Shown piece by piece: positions 7,805 through 16,195 of a stretch of 19,831 nucleotides of DNA (its first letter is position 1; each line of letters opens with the position of its first letter). Origin of the DNA: Phocaeicola_A sp963652075 (GTDB lineage Bacteria > Bacteroidota > Bacteroidia > Bacteroidales > Bacteroidaceae); assembly GCA_963652075.1 (NCBI GenBank), contig CAVJRQ010000082.1, positions 1-19,831 of the forward strand, in the 5' to 3' direction. The position numbers and the translations under genes are program-made. The notes under the pieces are model-generated. The model saw only the letters and a program-made list of their open reading frames with translations, was not told the DNA's origin and ran no database searches.

Positions 7805-7845
7805 AACCCGTTGTTGGGGCGGTCGAGCCAAACCAACAACGGGTT
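7805..7845. terminator. Bidirectional terminator between converging genes
   Basis: A perfect 13-base inverted repeat, AACCCGTTGTTGG (7805-7817) and CCAACAACGGGTT (7833-7845), with an inner GGC/GCC pair that can lengthen the stem. It lies between the alcohol dehydrogenase (plus) and rdgB (minus). On the minus strand the stem is followed by TTTTATTTC, a reasonable U-rich tail; on the plus strand the tail is weaker (TTCATAATTCTT). Confidence 0.75.
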
Positions 7846-7890
7846 CATAATTCTTGGGGAATTGTCCATCAACCGGACAGCCCCTGTTCC

Positions 7891-8475
7891 TTAATCCAGT
7901 TGCTTCAGGAACTCCATCAGCTTGGCTACGGCACGGGCACGGTGGCTGATTTGGTTCTTCAGTTCTTCGCCCAACACGGCGAAGCTCTCTGTGTAGCCTT
8001 CGGGGGCAAATATGGGGTCGTAACCGAAACCTTCGTGGCCGTGACGCTCTTTCAGGATGAACCCTTTAACCTCTCCCTCGAACAGGTAGGTTTTGCCTTG
8101 AAGGATGAGGCAGATGACCGTGCGGAAACGTGCCGTCCGGTTTTCCTTGTCGGCCAGTTCACGAAGCAAGCGGTCCATATTCTTTTCGGAGTCGTGCTCC
8201 TCGCCCCCATAACGGGCGGTGTAGACCCCCGGGGCTCCATCCAACGCCTCCACCTCCAGCCCGGTATCGTCGGCGAAGCAGTCCAGTCCGTAACGTTCGT
8301 ACACATACTGTGCCTTCAGTTGGGCGTTTCCTTCCAACGTATCGGCTGTCTCGGGAATGTCGGCTATGCAGCCTATATCTTTTAGGCTAAGCAATTCTAT
8401 CTTGTCGCCCAGCATCTCGGATATTTCCGCCAGTTTATGGGCGTTGTTGGTTACGAATACGAGTTTTCTTTTCAT
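7891..8475 (-). CDS. rdgB: dITP/XTP pyrophosphatase (RdgB/HAM1 family)
   Basis: This enzyme hydrolyses non-canonical purine nucleoside triphosphates (ITP, dITP, XTP) to monophosphates plus pyrophosphate, keeping deaminated purines out of nucleic acids. The 194-residue protein has the family's usual length and signature segments: FVTNNAHKLAEI (7-18), the catalytic acidic patch FADDTGLEVEAL with D69/D70, GAPGVYTARYGG (80-91), GFGYDPIF (149-156) and ISHRARA (177-183). It is the last gene of the leuS-yitT-yitT-rdgB series. The 25-base gap after the second YitT gene suggests co-transcription, with the hairpin beyond its stop ending the transcript. Confidence 0.96.
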   Translation of the reverse strand: MKRKLVFVTNNAHKLAEISEMLGDKIELLSLKDIGCIADIPETADTLEGNAQLKAQYVYERYGLDCFADDTGLEVEALDGAPGVYTARYGGEEHDSEKNMDRLLRELADKENRTARFRTVICLILQGKTYLFEGEVKGFILKERHGHEGFGYDPIFAPEGYTESFAVLGEELKNQISHRARAVAKLMEFLKQLD

Positions 8476-8500
8476 AACTATAGCGTGTGCTCTTATCGGT

Positions 8501-9397
8501 TTATTTCACTTTGATGCGGTCGAATCCCTGCCCATAGACACCCACTACATTGCTTTGGGAGACGAAGGCGTTGGGGTCGATGTCGTTTATGAGCCGGAAG
8601 ATATAGACACTCTGGTTGCGTCGCGCCATCACGATGATGACCTTCACGGGCTGCTTGCTGTACCAGCCGGTGGCATCGAGCAGTGTCACGCCACGGTGTA
8701 TGTTTTGGTTGATTGCCGAGGCTATTTCGTCGTACTTATCCGAGAAGATGAAGAACTGTACGGACTGTCGCGAGCTGTTGATGACATAGTCCATGATGAT
8801 GCTCATGATGACCATCACCACGAAGCCGAACACCACGCGTCGCCAGTCGTGGAAGATGAAGTAGCACGACGAGATGATGAGAATGTCAAGGTACATCATC
8901 ATGCGCCCGATGGAGATGTCGCGGTATTTGTTTACCGCCGCGGCGATGATGTCCGTGCCGCCCGTGCTGCCGTTGTGGCTGAACACGATGCCCACGCCGA
9001 TGCCACACAGACAGGCTCCTACCACACAGGACATGAAGTCCTGTCCCGCCCCCAATATCTGTCTGGTGTTGCCGGATTCGTCTTTCAGCAACTCCTGAAA
9101 CAACCACAGCAGAAAGGTGAGCATGAAGACCGCATAGATGGTTTTGAGGCAGAACCTCAGTCCCAATAGACGCAGCGCAAAGACCAACAAGATGACGTTG
9201 AAGAAGAAATAGGAAACCTCCATCTTGATGCCCGTGGCATAGAAGATGATGGCCGAAACGCCGGTCAGCCCTCCCGTTGTAATCTGGTATGGCAACAGGA
9301 AGGTAGTCCATGCGATGGCATAAATGACAAGTCCCACGGTAATCATCAGATAGTCGCGCGACTCTCTCCAAAACGTTAATGCACGTAATTTGTCCAT
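8501..9397 (-). CDS. YitT family membrane protein (second of a tandem pair)
   Basis: A 298-residue polytopic membrane protein. About five hydrophobic helices fill the first 200 residues (DUF161/YitT membrane domain). The C-terminal cytoplasmic region from about 210 contains SDKYDEIASAIN, HRGVTLLDATGWYS and a final NVVGVYGQGFDRIKVK, matching the DUF2179 domain. NGSTGGTDIIA (142-152) is a conserved glycine-rich loop. The transport or sensing function of the family is not settled. Aligned without gaps to the upstream neighbour, 200 of 298 residues are identical by my hand count, so the pair arose by duplication. The gap to the upstream copy is 54 bases and to rdgB 25 bases. Confidence 0.9.
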   Translation of the reverse strand: MDKLRALTFWRESRDYLMITVGLVIYAIAWTTFLLPYQITTGGLTGVSAIIFYATGIKMEVSYFFFNVILLVFALRLLGLRFCLKTIYAVFMLTFLLWLFQELLKDESGNTRQILGAGQDFMSCVVGACLCGIGVGIVFSHNGSTGGTDIIAAAVNKYRDISIGRMMMYLDILIISSCYFIFHDWRRVVFGFVVMVIMSIIMDYVINSSRQSVQFFIFSDKYDEIASAINQNIHRGVTLLDATGWYSKQPVKVIIVMARRNQSVYIFRLINDIDPNAFVSQSNVVGVYGQGFDRIKVK

Positions 9398-9451
9398 TTT
9401 ATTCTTTTTCGTTTAAATTGTACACAAAACTCCTCGCCGTTGACCGGGGCG

Positions 9452-10348
9452 CTACTTCACCTTGATGCGGTCGAACCCTTCGCCATAGACACCTACCACG
9501 TTGCTTTGCGACACGAACGCTTTGGGGTCGATATCCTTTACCAGGCGGAAGATGTAGACACTTTGGCTACGACGGGCCAATATCACCAGCATCTTCACTG
9601 AGTGCTTGCTGTACCAGCCCATGCCGTCGACAACCGTCACGCCCCGATGCAGGCTCTTGTTGACGGCTGAGGCTATCTCATCGTATTTGTTCGAGATGAT
9701 GAGGAACTGTACCGACTGGCGGGTGCTGTTGATTACATAGTCCAGTATCAGACTGGTGATAATGAGTGTGGTGTAACCAAACATCACCCGTCGCCAATCG
9801 TGAAACACAAAGTAGCACGACGAGATGATGATGATGTCCAAGTACATAATCATCCGTCCGAAGGTGATGTCGCGGTATTTGTTGACGATAGCGGCAATGA
9901 TGTCCGTGCCGCCGGTGCTCCCGTTGTTGAGGAACACCATGGCGATGCCCACACCGCACATGCACGAACCCAACACACAGCCCATGAAGTCTTGTCCCTC
10001 GCCCACGAGTTTCACCAGGTTTCCGCTCTCGTCCTTCAGCACCACCTGGAAGAACCACAGGAAGAAGGTCATGCTCAGCACGCCATAGATGGTGCGTATG
10101 CAGAACTTAAACCCGAGAATCTTCAAGGCGACCACCAGCAATACGGCGTTGATGGTGAAGTACGACATCTGTATGGGTATCCCCGAGGCGTAGAAGATGA
10201 TGGCCGCGACACCCGTCACCGCACCGGTCGTAATCTGGTACGGCAACAGGAAACAGGTCCATCCCAACGTGTAGATGATTACTCCCAACGTGATGGCGAG
10301 ATAGTCTCTCGCCTCACGCCATAATCTCAACGGTGCATGTACATTCAT
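9452..10348 (-). CDS. YitT family membrane protein (first of a tandem pair)
   Basis: This protein also has 298 residues and the same architecture as its downstream paralogue: a membrane domain of about five helices, the NNGSTGGTDIIA loop (141-152), and a C-terminal DUF2179-type domain ending NVVGVYGEGFDRIKVK. The most conserved blocks between the copies are FLLPYQITTG, LKDESGN, FHDWRRV, YVINS-RQSVQF and the last 17 residues. The least conserved are the first 10 residues and the helix near residue 195. This pattern suggests a shared core function with divergence in the membrane segments. It follows leuS by 38 bases and probably shares its promoter. The substrate is unknown. Confidence 0.9.
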   Translation of the reverse strand: MNVHAPLRLWREARDYLAITLGVIIYTLGWTCFLLPYQITTGAVTGVAAIIFYASGIPIQMSYFTINAVLLVVALKILGFKFCIRTIYGVLSMTFFLWFFQVVLKDESGNLVKLVGEGQDFMGCVLGSCMCGVGIAMVFLNNGSTGGTDIIAAIVNKYRDITFGRMIMYLDIIIISSCYFVFHDWRRVMFGYTTLIITSLILDYVINSTRQSVQFLIISNKYDEIASAVNKSLHRGVTVVDGMGWYSKHSVKMLVILARRSQSVYIFRLVKDIDPKAFVSQSNVVGVYGEGFDRIKVK

Positions 10349-10386
10349 AGTTGTTCGGTTTAGGTCTGTTGGTTTAGGTCAAGGTG

Positions 10387-13371
10387 TCAGAGTACCACGT
10401 TCACAATCTTGCGCGGCACGATGATAACCTTCTTCGGGGTGCGTCCCTCGATGTATTTCTGCGAGTCGGGATGCTCCAGCACCGTCTTCTCGATGATGGC
10501 GTTGTCCGCGTCCACCGGGAAGCTGAGCGTAAAGCGGGCCTTGCCGTTGAAGGATACGGTGTACTTCACATTATCCTCCTTCAGATACTCCTCGTTGAAC
10601 GAAGGCCACTGCGCATCGCATACCGAGGTGTCATGTCCCAACGCTTCCCACAACTCTTCGCTGAGGTGGGGAGCGAAAGGTGCCATCAGCACCACGACAT
10701 CGCTCAGGATGGCTCTCTTGTTGCACTTTAACTGCGACAGTTCGTTCACGCAAATCATGAAGGCACTGATGGAGGTGTTGTAAGAGAAGTTCTCGATGTC
10801 CTCGCTCACCTTCTTGATGAGTTTGTGCAGCGACTTCAGTTCCTCTTTCGAAGGAGCCTCACCGGTAGGCAGGAACTCTCCGTTGCGTCCGTAGAAGAGC
10901 ATCCACAACTTCCTGATGAAGCGATGCACACCGTCGATGCCGTTCGTGTCCCAAGGCTTGGACTGCTCCACCGGTCCGAGGAACATCTCGTACATACGCA
11001 GTGTGTCGGCACCGTATTTCTCGACAATCATATCGGGATTCACCACGTTGTACATCGACTTGCTCATCTTTTCGATGGCCCATCCACAGATGTATTTACC
11101 CTCTTCGGTCACCATCTGCGCGTCTTTGTATTCGGGTCTCCACTGACGGAAGGCATCCACGTCGAGCACATCGTTGGACACGATGTTCACGTCCACGTGA
11201 ATCTCGTTCACTCCCGGGTGTTGCAACATCTCCGCCGGCACCTCTACTCCGCTGGCTTTGAATAGCTGACCCAGCTCCTCGGCGGTGTAGACTCCCTTGT
11301 TGATGTTGTCGGCAATTCCTTTCGACACGTAGATGTTGGTCGGTGTCACCTCTTTCGTTCCGTTTGCCTCTTTCCATGAGTAATAGCGGTAGACGAAGTT
11401 GCTGCGTCCTTGAATCATACCCTGGTTCACCAGTTTCTGGAACGGCTCTTCCTTCATGCTCACGCCTAAGTCAAAGAGGAATTTGTTCCAAAAGCGGGAG
11501 TAGATAAGGTGACCTGTGGCATGCTCCGTACCACCTACGTAGAGGTCTACATTCTGCCAGTAATGGTCTGCCTTCTCGGACACCAGTGCGGTGTCGTTGT
11601 GCGGGTCCATATAGCGCAGGTAGTAGGCCGAAGAGCCGGCGAATCCCGGCATGGTGTTCAGCTCGATGGGGAACACCGTCTGGTTGTCGATACGGCTATT
11701 GTCGGTCACACACTTGTTGACCGTGTCCCACGCCCATTTGGTGGCGTGTCCCAATGGCGGTTCGCCCGTCTCGGTAGGCAGGAACTTGTCTACTTCGGGC
11801 AACAGCAACGGCAGACAATCCTCGTCAATCATGTAAGGCATGCCGTCCTTATAATATACGGGGAAGGGTTCGCCCCAGTAACGCTGGCGCGAGAAGATGG
11901 CGTCGCGCAGGCGGAAGTTCACCTTCACGCGTCCCAAGTTGTGCGTACGCACGTATTGTTTGGTGGCCGCAATGGCCTCTTTCACGGTCAGTCCGTTAAG
12001 TACCAGGTCACAGTAAGCCTTGGCTCCCGCTTTCGGTGAGTTGCAGACGATGCCCTCTTTGGCGTCGAAGCTCTCCTCCGACACGTCGCAACCCTCTATG
12101 AGAGGACGAATCTCCAGTCCGAAATGTTTGGCGAAGGCGTAGTCGCGGCTGTCGTGCGCAGGCACCGCCATGATGGCTCCCGTACCATATCCGGCCAACA
12201 CGTAGTCGCTAATCCAGATAGGTACTTCTTCGCCCGTCATCGGGTTGACGGCATAGGCCCCCGAGAAGACTCCCGTCACGCGGCGGTCAGCGATGCGCTC
12301 CCGCTCGGTACGTTTCTTGGTGGCATCCAGATAAGCCTCCACTTCCGCCTTTTGTGCCGGAGTGGTTACCTGGGCGACAATCTCGCTCTCCGGAGCCAGC
12401 ACCATGAAGGTGACACCAAACATCGTGTCGGCACGGGTGGTGAAGATGGTGAACGCAATCTCCTCGCTATTGGCGGCATCGCGTTGGTCGTCCCGCTTCA
12501 CGCGGAACACGACCTCCGTACCTTCGGAACGGCCAATCCAGTTGCGCTGCGTCTCTTTCAGCGAGTCTGTCCAGTCGATGGTCTCCAGTCCGTCGAGCAA
12601 ACGTTGCGCATAGGCCGACACGCGCAGGCACCATTGGCGCATCTTCTTCTGCACGACCGGATAGCCGCCGCGTTCGGACACACCGTCCACCACCTCATCG
12701 TTGGCCAGCACCGTACCCAGCTGCGGACACCAGTTGACCATCGTCTCGCCTAAGTAGGCGATGCGGTAGTTCATTAGCGTCTCCTGCTGCTGTTTGGGGT
12801 TCATTGCCTTCCATTCTGCGGCAGTGAACGACAACTCTTCGCTGCACGAGGCATCCACCCCGGTGGTGCCGTTGGCCTCGAAAGCGGCAATCAGCTCGCT
12901 GATGGGGCGTGCCTGCTTCTTCGTGTTGTCATAGTAGGAGGCGAACATCTTCTGGAACGCCCACTGTGTCCAGTGGTAGTAATCCGGTTCGCAGGTTCGC
13001 ACCTCGCGGCTCCAGTCGAACGAGAAGCCAATCTTGTCCAACTGCTCGCGGTATCTGTTGATATTGTTGACGGTAGTGATGGCCGGGTGCTGTCCGGTCT
13101 GTATGGCATACTGTTCAGCGGGTAGTCCGTAAGCGTCATAGCCCATAGGGTTGAGCACGTTATATCCTTGCAGGCGTTTGTAGCGTGCGTAGATGTCCGA
13201 CGCAATGTATCCAAGTGGGTGTCCCACGTGCAGTCCCGCTCCGGAGGGGTAAGGGAACATGTTCAAAACGTAGAATTTCTTTTTCGAGTCATCTTCCTTC
13301 ACCAGATAAGTTTTGTTCTCTATCCAGCGTTGATGCCACTTCTTCTCTATTTCCCTGAAATTGTATTCCAT
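10387..13371 (-). CDS. leuS: Leucyl-tRNA synthetase
   Basis: A class I synthetase that charges tRNA-Leu in the cytoplasm. The HIGH-type motif HVGH (48-51) follows FPYPSGAGL, and KMSKS lies at 768-772 (bases 11070-11056). Between them is the CP1 editing domain with FTTRADTMFGVTF and GTGAIMAVPAHDSRDYAFA, whose aspartate is used in editing, so proofreading looks intact. GRSNFVY and YICGWAIEKMSKSMYN are typical of bacterial LeuRS. At 994 residues it is longer than the E. coli enzyme (about 860). A stretch of about 62 residues between NFVYR (658-662) and HVDVNIV (725) looks expanded. It is the first gene of an apparent operon with two yitT genes and rdgB. The ATG at 13371 is about 45 bases after a good -7 element. 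Confidence 0.98.
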   Translation of the reverse strand: MEYNFREIEKKWHQRWIENKTYLVKEDDSKKKFYVLNMFPYPSGAGLHVGHPLGYIASDIYARYKRLQGYNVLNPMGYDAYGLPAEQYAIQTGQHPAITTVNNINRYREQLDKIGFSFDWSREVRTCEPDYYHWTQWAFQKMFASYYDNTKKQARPISELIAAFEANGTTGVDASCSEELSFTAAEWKAMNPKQQQETLMNYRIAYLGETMVNWCPQLGTVLANDEVVDGVSERGGYPVVQKKMRQWCLRVSAYAQRLLDGLETIDWTDSLKETQRNWIGRSEGTEVVFRVKRDDQRDAANSEEIAFTIFTTRADTMFGVTFMVLAPESEIVAQVTTPAQKAEVEAYLDATKKRTERERIADRRVTGVFSGAYAVNPMTGEEVPIWISDYVLAGYGTGAIMAVPAHDSRDYAFAKHFGLEIRPLIEGCDVSEESFDAKEGIVCNSPKAGAKAYCDLVLNGLTVKEAIAATKQYVRTHNLGRVKVNFRLRDAIFSRQRYWGEPFPVYYKDGMPYMIDEDCLPLLLPEVDKFLPTETGEPPLGHATKWAWDTVNKCVTDNSRIDNQTVFPIELNTMPGFAGSSAYYLRYMDPHNDTALVSEKADHYWQNVDLYVGGTEHATGHLIYSRFWNKFLFDLGVSMKEEPFQKLVNQGMIQGRSNFVYRYYSWKEANGTKEVTPTNIYVSKGIADNINKGVYTAEELGQLFKASGVEVPAEMLQHPGVNEIHVDVNIVSNDVLDVDAFRQWRPEYKDAQMVTEEGKYICGWAIEKMSKSMYNVVNPDMIVEKYGADTLRMYEMFLGPVEQSKPWDTNGIDGVHRFIRKLWMLFYGRNGEFLPTGEAPSKEELKSLHKLIKKVSEDIENFSYNTSISAFMICVNELSQLKCNKRAILSDVVVLMAPFAPHLSEELWEALGHDTSVCDAQWPSFNEEYLKEDNVKYTVSFNGKARFTLSFPVDADNAIIEKTVLEHPDSQKYIEGRTPKKVIIVPRKIVNVVL

Positions 13372-13418
13372 TGTGCTTATATCGTTTATGGATAATGTTA
13401 GTATTCACATTTTGGCGG

Positions 13419-13426
13419 CAAAGATA
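13419..13426 (-). promoter_or_regulatory. leuS operon -7 promoter element
   Basis: Read on the minus strand, TATCTTTG matches TAnnTTTG exactly. It lies 48 bases before the leuS ATG, giving a leader of about 40 bases. No clear TTTG is present at the -33 position. It is back to back with the thiamine-operon promoter, about 120 bases away on the other strand. Confidence 0.65.
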
Positions 13427-13524
13427 CGCAATAAACCCGAAATAGTTCATCACATTCTTCCTTATTAATCCAAATGGACCCGGTGGCGGTGTTTCAGTCT
13501 CAGCAAAATAATCGGGCAAGCTTG

Positions 13525-13554
13525 TTGTTATGCTTTCGATTTGCATTATCTTTG
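13525..13554 (+). promoter_or_regulatory. Promoter of the thiamine uptake operon
   Basis: TTG (13525-13527), 19 bases, then TATCTTTG (13547-13554): a good match to the Bacteroidetes promoter pattern. Transcription should start near 13560, directly ahead of the TPP riboswitch. Confidence 0.75.
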
Positions 13555-13569
13555 CAGCCGGTTAGCAAA

Positions 13570-13656
13570 CTGCTGGCTAAGGGGTGCTGCCACCGATGAG
13601 GTGGATGCTGAGATTAAACCCATAACCTGATCCGGATAATACCGGCGTAGGCAAAA
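13570..13656 (+). promoter_or_regulatory. TPP riboswitch (THI element)
   Basis: The conserved TPP-aptamer blocks occur in order: GGGGTGC (13581-13587), a P3 hairpin CCACC-GATGA-GGTGG (13590-13604), CTGAGAT (13608-13614), ACCC closing P2 (13618-13621), then ACCTGATCCGGATAATACC and GGCGTAGG, with the CCGG/CCGG stem of P4/P5 (13632-13645). The outer P1 helix could not be assigned with certainty. Downstream, CGAACGACA (13659-13667) pairs perfectly with TGTCGTTCG (13685-13693), followed after about 17 bases by TTTTTT (13711-13716). This may be the switching platform, although the T run is too far for a classical terminator. High TPP is expected to lower expression of the downstream transport genes. 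Confidence 0.95.
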
Positions 13657-13737
13657 GACGAACGACACAACGGAGATACGAAGCTGTCGTTCGGGATTCA
13701 CTCCCCCTTCTTTTTTAATTTATATATTAAACCAAAG

Positions 13738-16095
13738 ATGAAAAAGATCAATGGCGTAGCCTTGGCTCTGACATGCGCTTTCTGTGCGCAGCAGGCAATG
13801 GCGGAACAAGAACCGGACTCGGTGAGCGTTCACCAACTGAACGAAGTAGTGGTGAAGGCCGTGCGTGTGCAAAAGGACGCGCCCTTTGCCGTGTCCAACA
13901 TCAACAAACAGGAATTGCAGGACTTTGCCACCAGCGGCAAAGAGTTGCCGTTCCTCTTCGCCCGCACTCCGGGCATCCTGGCCTGGAGTGAAAACGGAAC
14001 GGGCATCGGTACTACCTATATGCGCATGCGTGGCGCTGCCGGTAGCCGTATCAACGTGACGCTCGACGGCGTGTCACTCAACTCCCCCGAAGACCAGACC
14101 GTGTTCTGGGCCAACATGAACTCCTACGCGTCGCTGCTGGGCAGTGTGCAGATTCAGCGCGGCGTAGGTTCTTCCACCAATGGCGACGGAGCTTTTGGCG
14201 GTAGCATCTCGTTGGCGACTGCCGCACCGCAGACAAAACCTTATCTGGAACTGACAGGTAGCTACGGCTCATTTGCGACCTACAACGCAGGCGCGTCCTT
14301 CTCCACTGGATTGCTGCTCAACCGTTTGGTGTTCGACGGTGCCTATCACGAGACCAAGACGGACGGCTTCATACACGGCACCGAAGGACGGTCGGGGTCT
14401 TACTACGGCGGACTTACGTGGCTCGGTGACAACTTCCAGATTCGCTACAAGAACATCGGAAACTTCGAGAAGACCGGTCAGGCGTGGAACGGTGTGATAG
14501 GTTCGGACTACGATACTAACGAGAGTCTCTTCGGCTATGGATATACCTCATACAAAGACCTGTGGAACGCAGGGTTGGGCAAGGTGAACACGTTGGTGGA
14601 GAACCTCAACTATGATGCCGACGCATGGAGCAAGGGCAACTTCAGCACCACACGCTACCAGTTGCGCGACGGCAGCTACTGGGACCGCACGACAGACAAC
14701 TTCAACCAAAACCACAACATCCTCTCCGCCACGTGGCAACCGTCACTCCATTGGACACACAACGTAGCGTTGCACTACACCTATGGTGAGGGATACTACA
14801 AGGAGTTCAAGAACAACAGCAAGTTCGCCAAGTTCGGACTCGTTTATAAAGATGCCGACGGCAACAAGGTGAAGAAGAGCGACTTCATTCGCAAGAAGGG
14901 ACTGACGCAGAACACCTACGGCATGGTGTACAACTTCAACTACAAGACCGACGGGCTTGACCTTGTGGGTGGAGTCAACCTGCAACAGTTCGATGCCAGC
15001 CATTGGGGATACCTTACCTATATAAAAGATACCCGTGCCGAACAGATGATATTGGGTGATGCCGGCAAATACCAATATTACGACAGCGACGCTCGCAAGG
15101 GTGACTATAGCGCATTCGTAAAGGGAACCTATTCCTTTGCGGACAACTGGAACGCGTTCGTAGACCTGCAGTACCGCTACGTACGCTTCAAAACGGATGG
15201 TGTGAACGACAAGTTCATCGAACAGGAGGACGGAACCTATAAGAACCAGGTGCTTGACGTGAACAAGAAGTTCCACTTCTTCAATCCCAAAGTGGGCATG
15301 ACCTACACGGACGGAGCGCACAAGGCTTACTGGAGTGCCGCCGTCAGCCACCGTGAGCCGGAGCGCAACAATTACACGGACAACGGAAACAACCCCTTCC
15401 CCAAGAAGGAGACCGTCTACGACGTGGAGCTGGGCTACCAATATACGGGTGACGACTGGTTTGTGGGTGCCAACCTCTACTATATGAACTATGACAACCA
15501 ATTGGTGCAGACGGGCGAGTTGAGCGACATCGGTGAGGCCCTGACCACCAACGTGAAGAAGAGCTACCGCATGGGTGTGGAACTGACTGCCGGATGGAGT
15601 CCTCTGTCATGGTTCAGTCTCGAAGGCAACGCCGCCTTGAGCCGGAACAAGATTAAAGACTTTGACGAATATGTGGAGAGCTGGGATGCCGCAGATGACT
15701 ATCTGGTGAAGAACCACTACTCCAACTCCACCCTCTCTTACTCACCGAGTGCCATACTGAACGGTTTCGTGGACTTCCACTACAAGGGCTTCTCCGCTAC
15801 TTGGCACACCAACTTCGTGAGCAAACAGTATGTAGACAACTCTGAGAGTGACGCGCGCTCACTGCCCTGCTACTCACAGTCGAACGCTTCGCTTAACTGG
15901 CGTATCAATCTGAAGAACGCCGGCGTGAAGAGCGTGAAACTCGGTGTAGACTTCAACAACGTGTTCGACCGTCACTATGCCGCAAGCGGCTATACGTGGT
16001 ACGGCTGGTATACGGGCGGCAAGCGTTACCAGGCAATGGCCTACATCCCCATGGCGGGATTCCATGTGATGGGTCACCTCACGTTGCGCTTCTAA
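13738..16095 (+). CDS. TonB-dependent outer-membrane receptor, probably for thiamine
   Basis: A 785-residue outer-membrane active transporter. A Sec signal peptide (1-22, ending QQAMA) is followed by a plug domain (about 30-170) with LNEVVVKAVR, the motif MRMRGAAGSRINVTLDGVSL (95-114) and RGVGSS-NGDGAFGGSI (141-157). A long beta-barrel rich in alternating aromatic residues ends in GHLTLRF with the C-terminal phenylalanine expected for barrel assembly. There is no carboxypeptidase-regulatory-like N-terminal extension and no SusD gene, so this is not a glycan SusC/D system. The substrate is inferred from the TPP riboswitch upstream and the PnuT-type transporter downstream; the combination is known in Bacteroidetes as a thiamine uptake operon. 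Energy would come from TonB-ExbBD encoded elsewhere. The only start consistent with the signal peptide is 13738. Confidence 0.93.
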   Translation: MKKINGVALALTCAFCAQQAMAEQEPDSVSVHQLNEVVVKAVRVQKDAPFAVSNINKQELQDFATSGKELPFLFARTPGILAWSENGTGIGTTYMRMRGAAGSRINVTLDGVSLNSPEDQTVFWANMNSYASLLGSVQIQRGVGSSTNGDGAFGGSISLATAAPQTKPYLELTGSYGSFATYNAGASFSTGLLLNRLVFDGAYHETKTDGFIHGTEGRSGSYYGGLTWLGDNFQIRYKNIGNFEKTGQAWNGVIGSDYDTNESLFGYGYTSYKDLWNAGLGKVNTLVENLNYDADAWSKGNFSTTRYQLRDGSYWDRTTDNFNQNHNILSATWQPSLHWTHNVALHYTYGEGYYKEFKNNSKFAKFGLVYKDADGNKVKKSDFIRKKGLTQNTYGMVYNFNYKTDGLDLVGGVNLQQFDASHWGYLTYIKDTRAEQMILGDAGKYQYYDSDARKGDYSAFVKGTYSFADNWNAFVDLQYRYVRFKTDGVNDKFIEQEDGTYKNQVLDVNKKFHFFNPKVGMTYTDGAHKAYWSAAVSHREPERNNYTDNGNNPFPKKETVYDVELGYQYTGDDWFVGANLYYMNYDNQLVQTGELSDIGEALTTNVKKSYRMGVELTAGWSPLSWFSLEGNAALSRNKIKDFDEYVESWDAADDYLVKNHYSNSTLSYSPSAILNGFVDFHYKGFSATWHTNFVSKQYVDNSESDARSLPCYSQSNASLNWRINLKNAGVKSVKLGVDFNNVFDRHYAASGYTWYGWYTGGKRYQAMAYIPMAGFHVMGHLTLRF

Positions 16096-16125
16096 CCGAC
16101 AGTCATTGCCCGTCAATACCGAAAG

Positions 16126-16163
16126 AAGTCCTGCATGGCGGTTTCTTGCGCTATGCAGGACTT
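16126..16163 (+). repeat. Intercistronic hairpin between receptor and pnuT
   Basis: A perfect 11-base inverted repeat AAGTCCTGCAT (16126-16136) and ATGCAGGACTT (16153-16163) with a 16-base loop, 30 bases after the receptor stop and 32 before the pnuT ATG. The tail is TATCCTTAACC, with no real T run. It may be a partial terminator or an RNA-stability element that sets receptor-to-transporter ratio; this is inference. Confidence 0.7.
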
Positions 16164-16195
16164 TATCCTTAACCAAAAACAAATACTGACAATAT

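Noticed and set aside
8357..9169. 270-codon plus-strand open frame opposite rdgB and yitT
   Set aside because: It crosses two strongly supported minus-strand genes, and its His/Asp/Val-rich composition is typical of an antisense shadow.
14743..15501. 252-codon open frame on the minus strand inside the TonB receptor gene
   Set aside because: It lies wholly antisense to a well-supported receptor gene, has low-complexity Val/Ile/Leu-rich content from reading its codons backwards, and has no recognisable domain or promoter.
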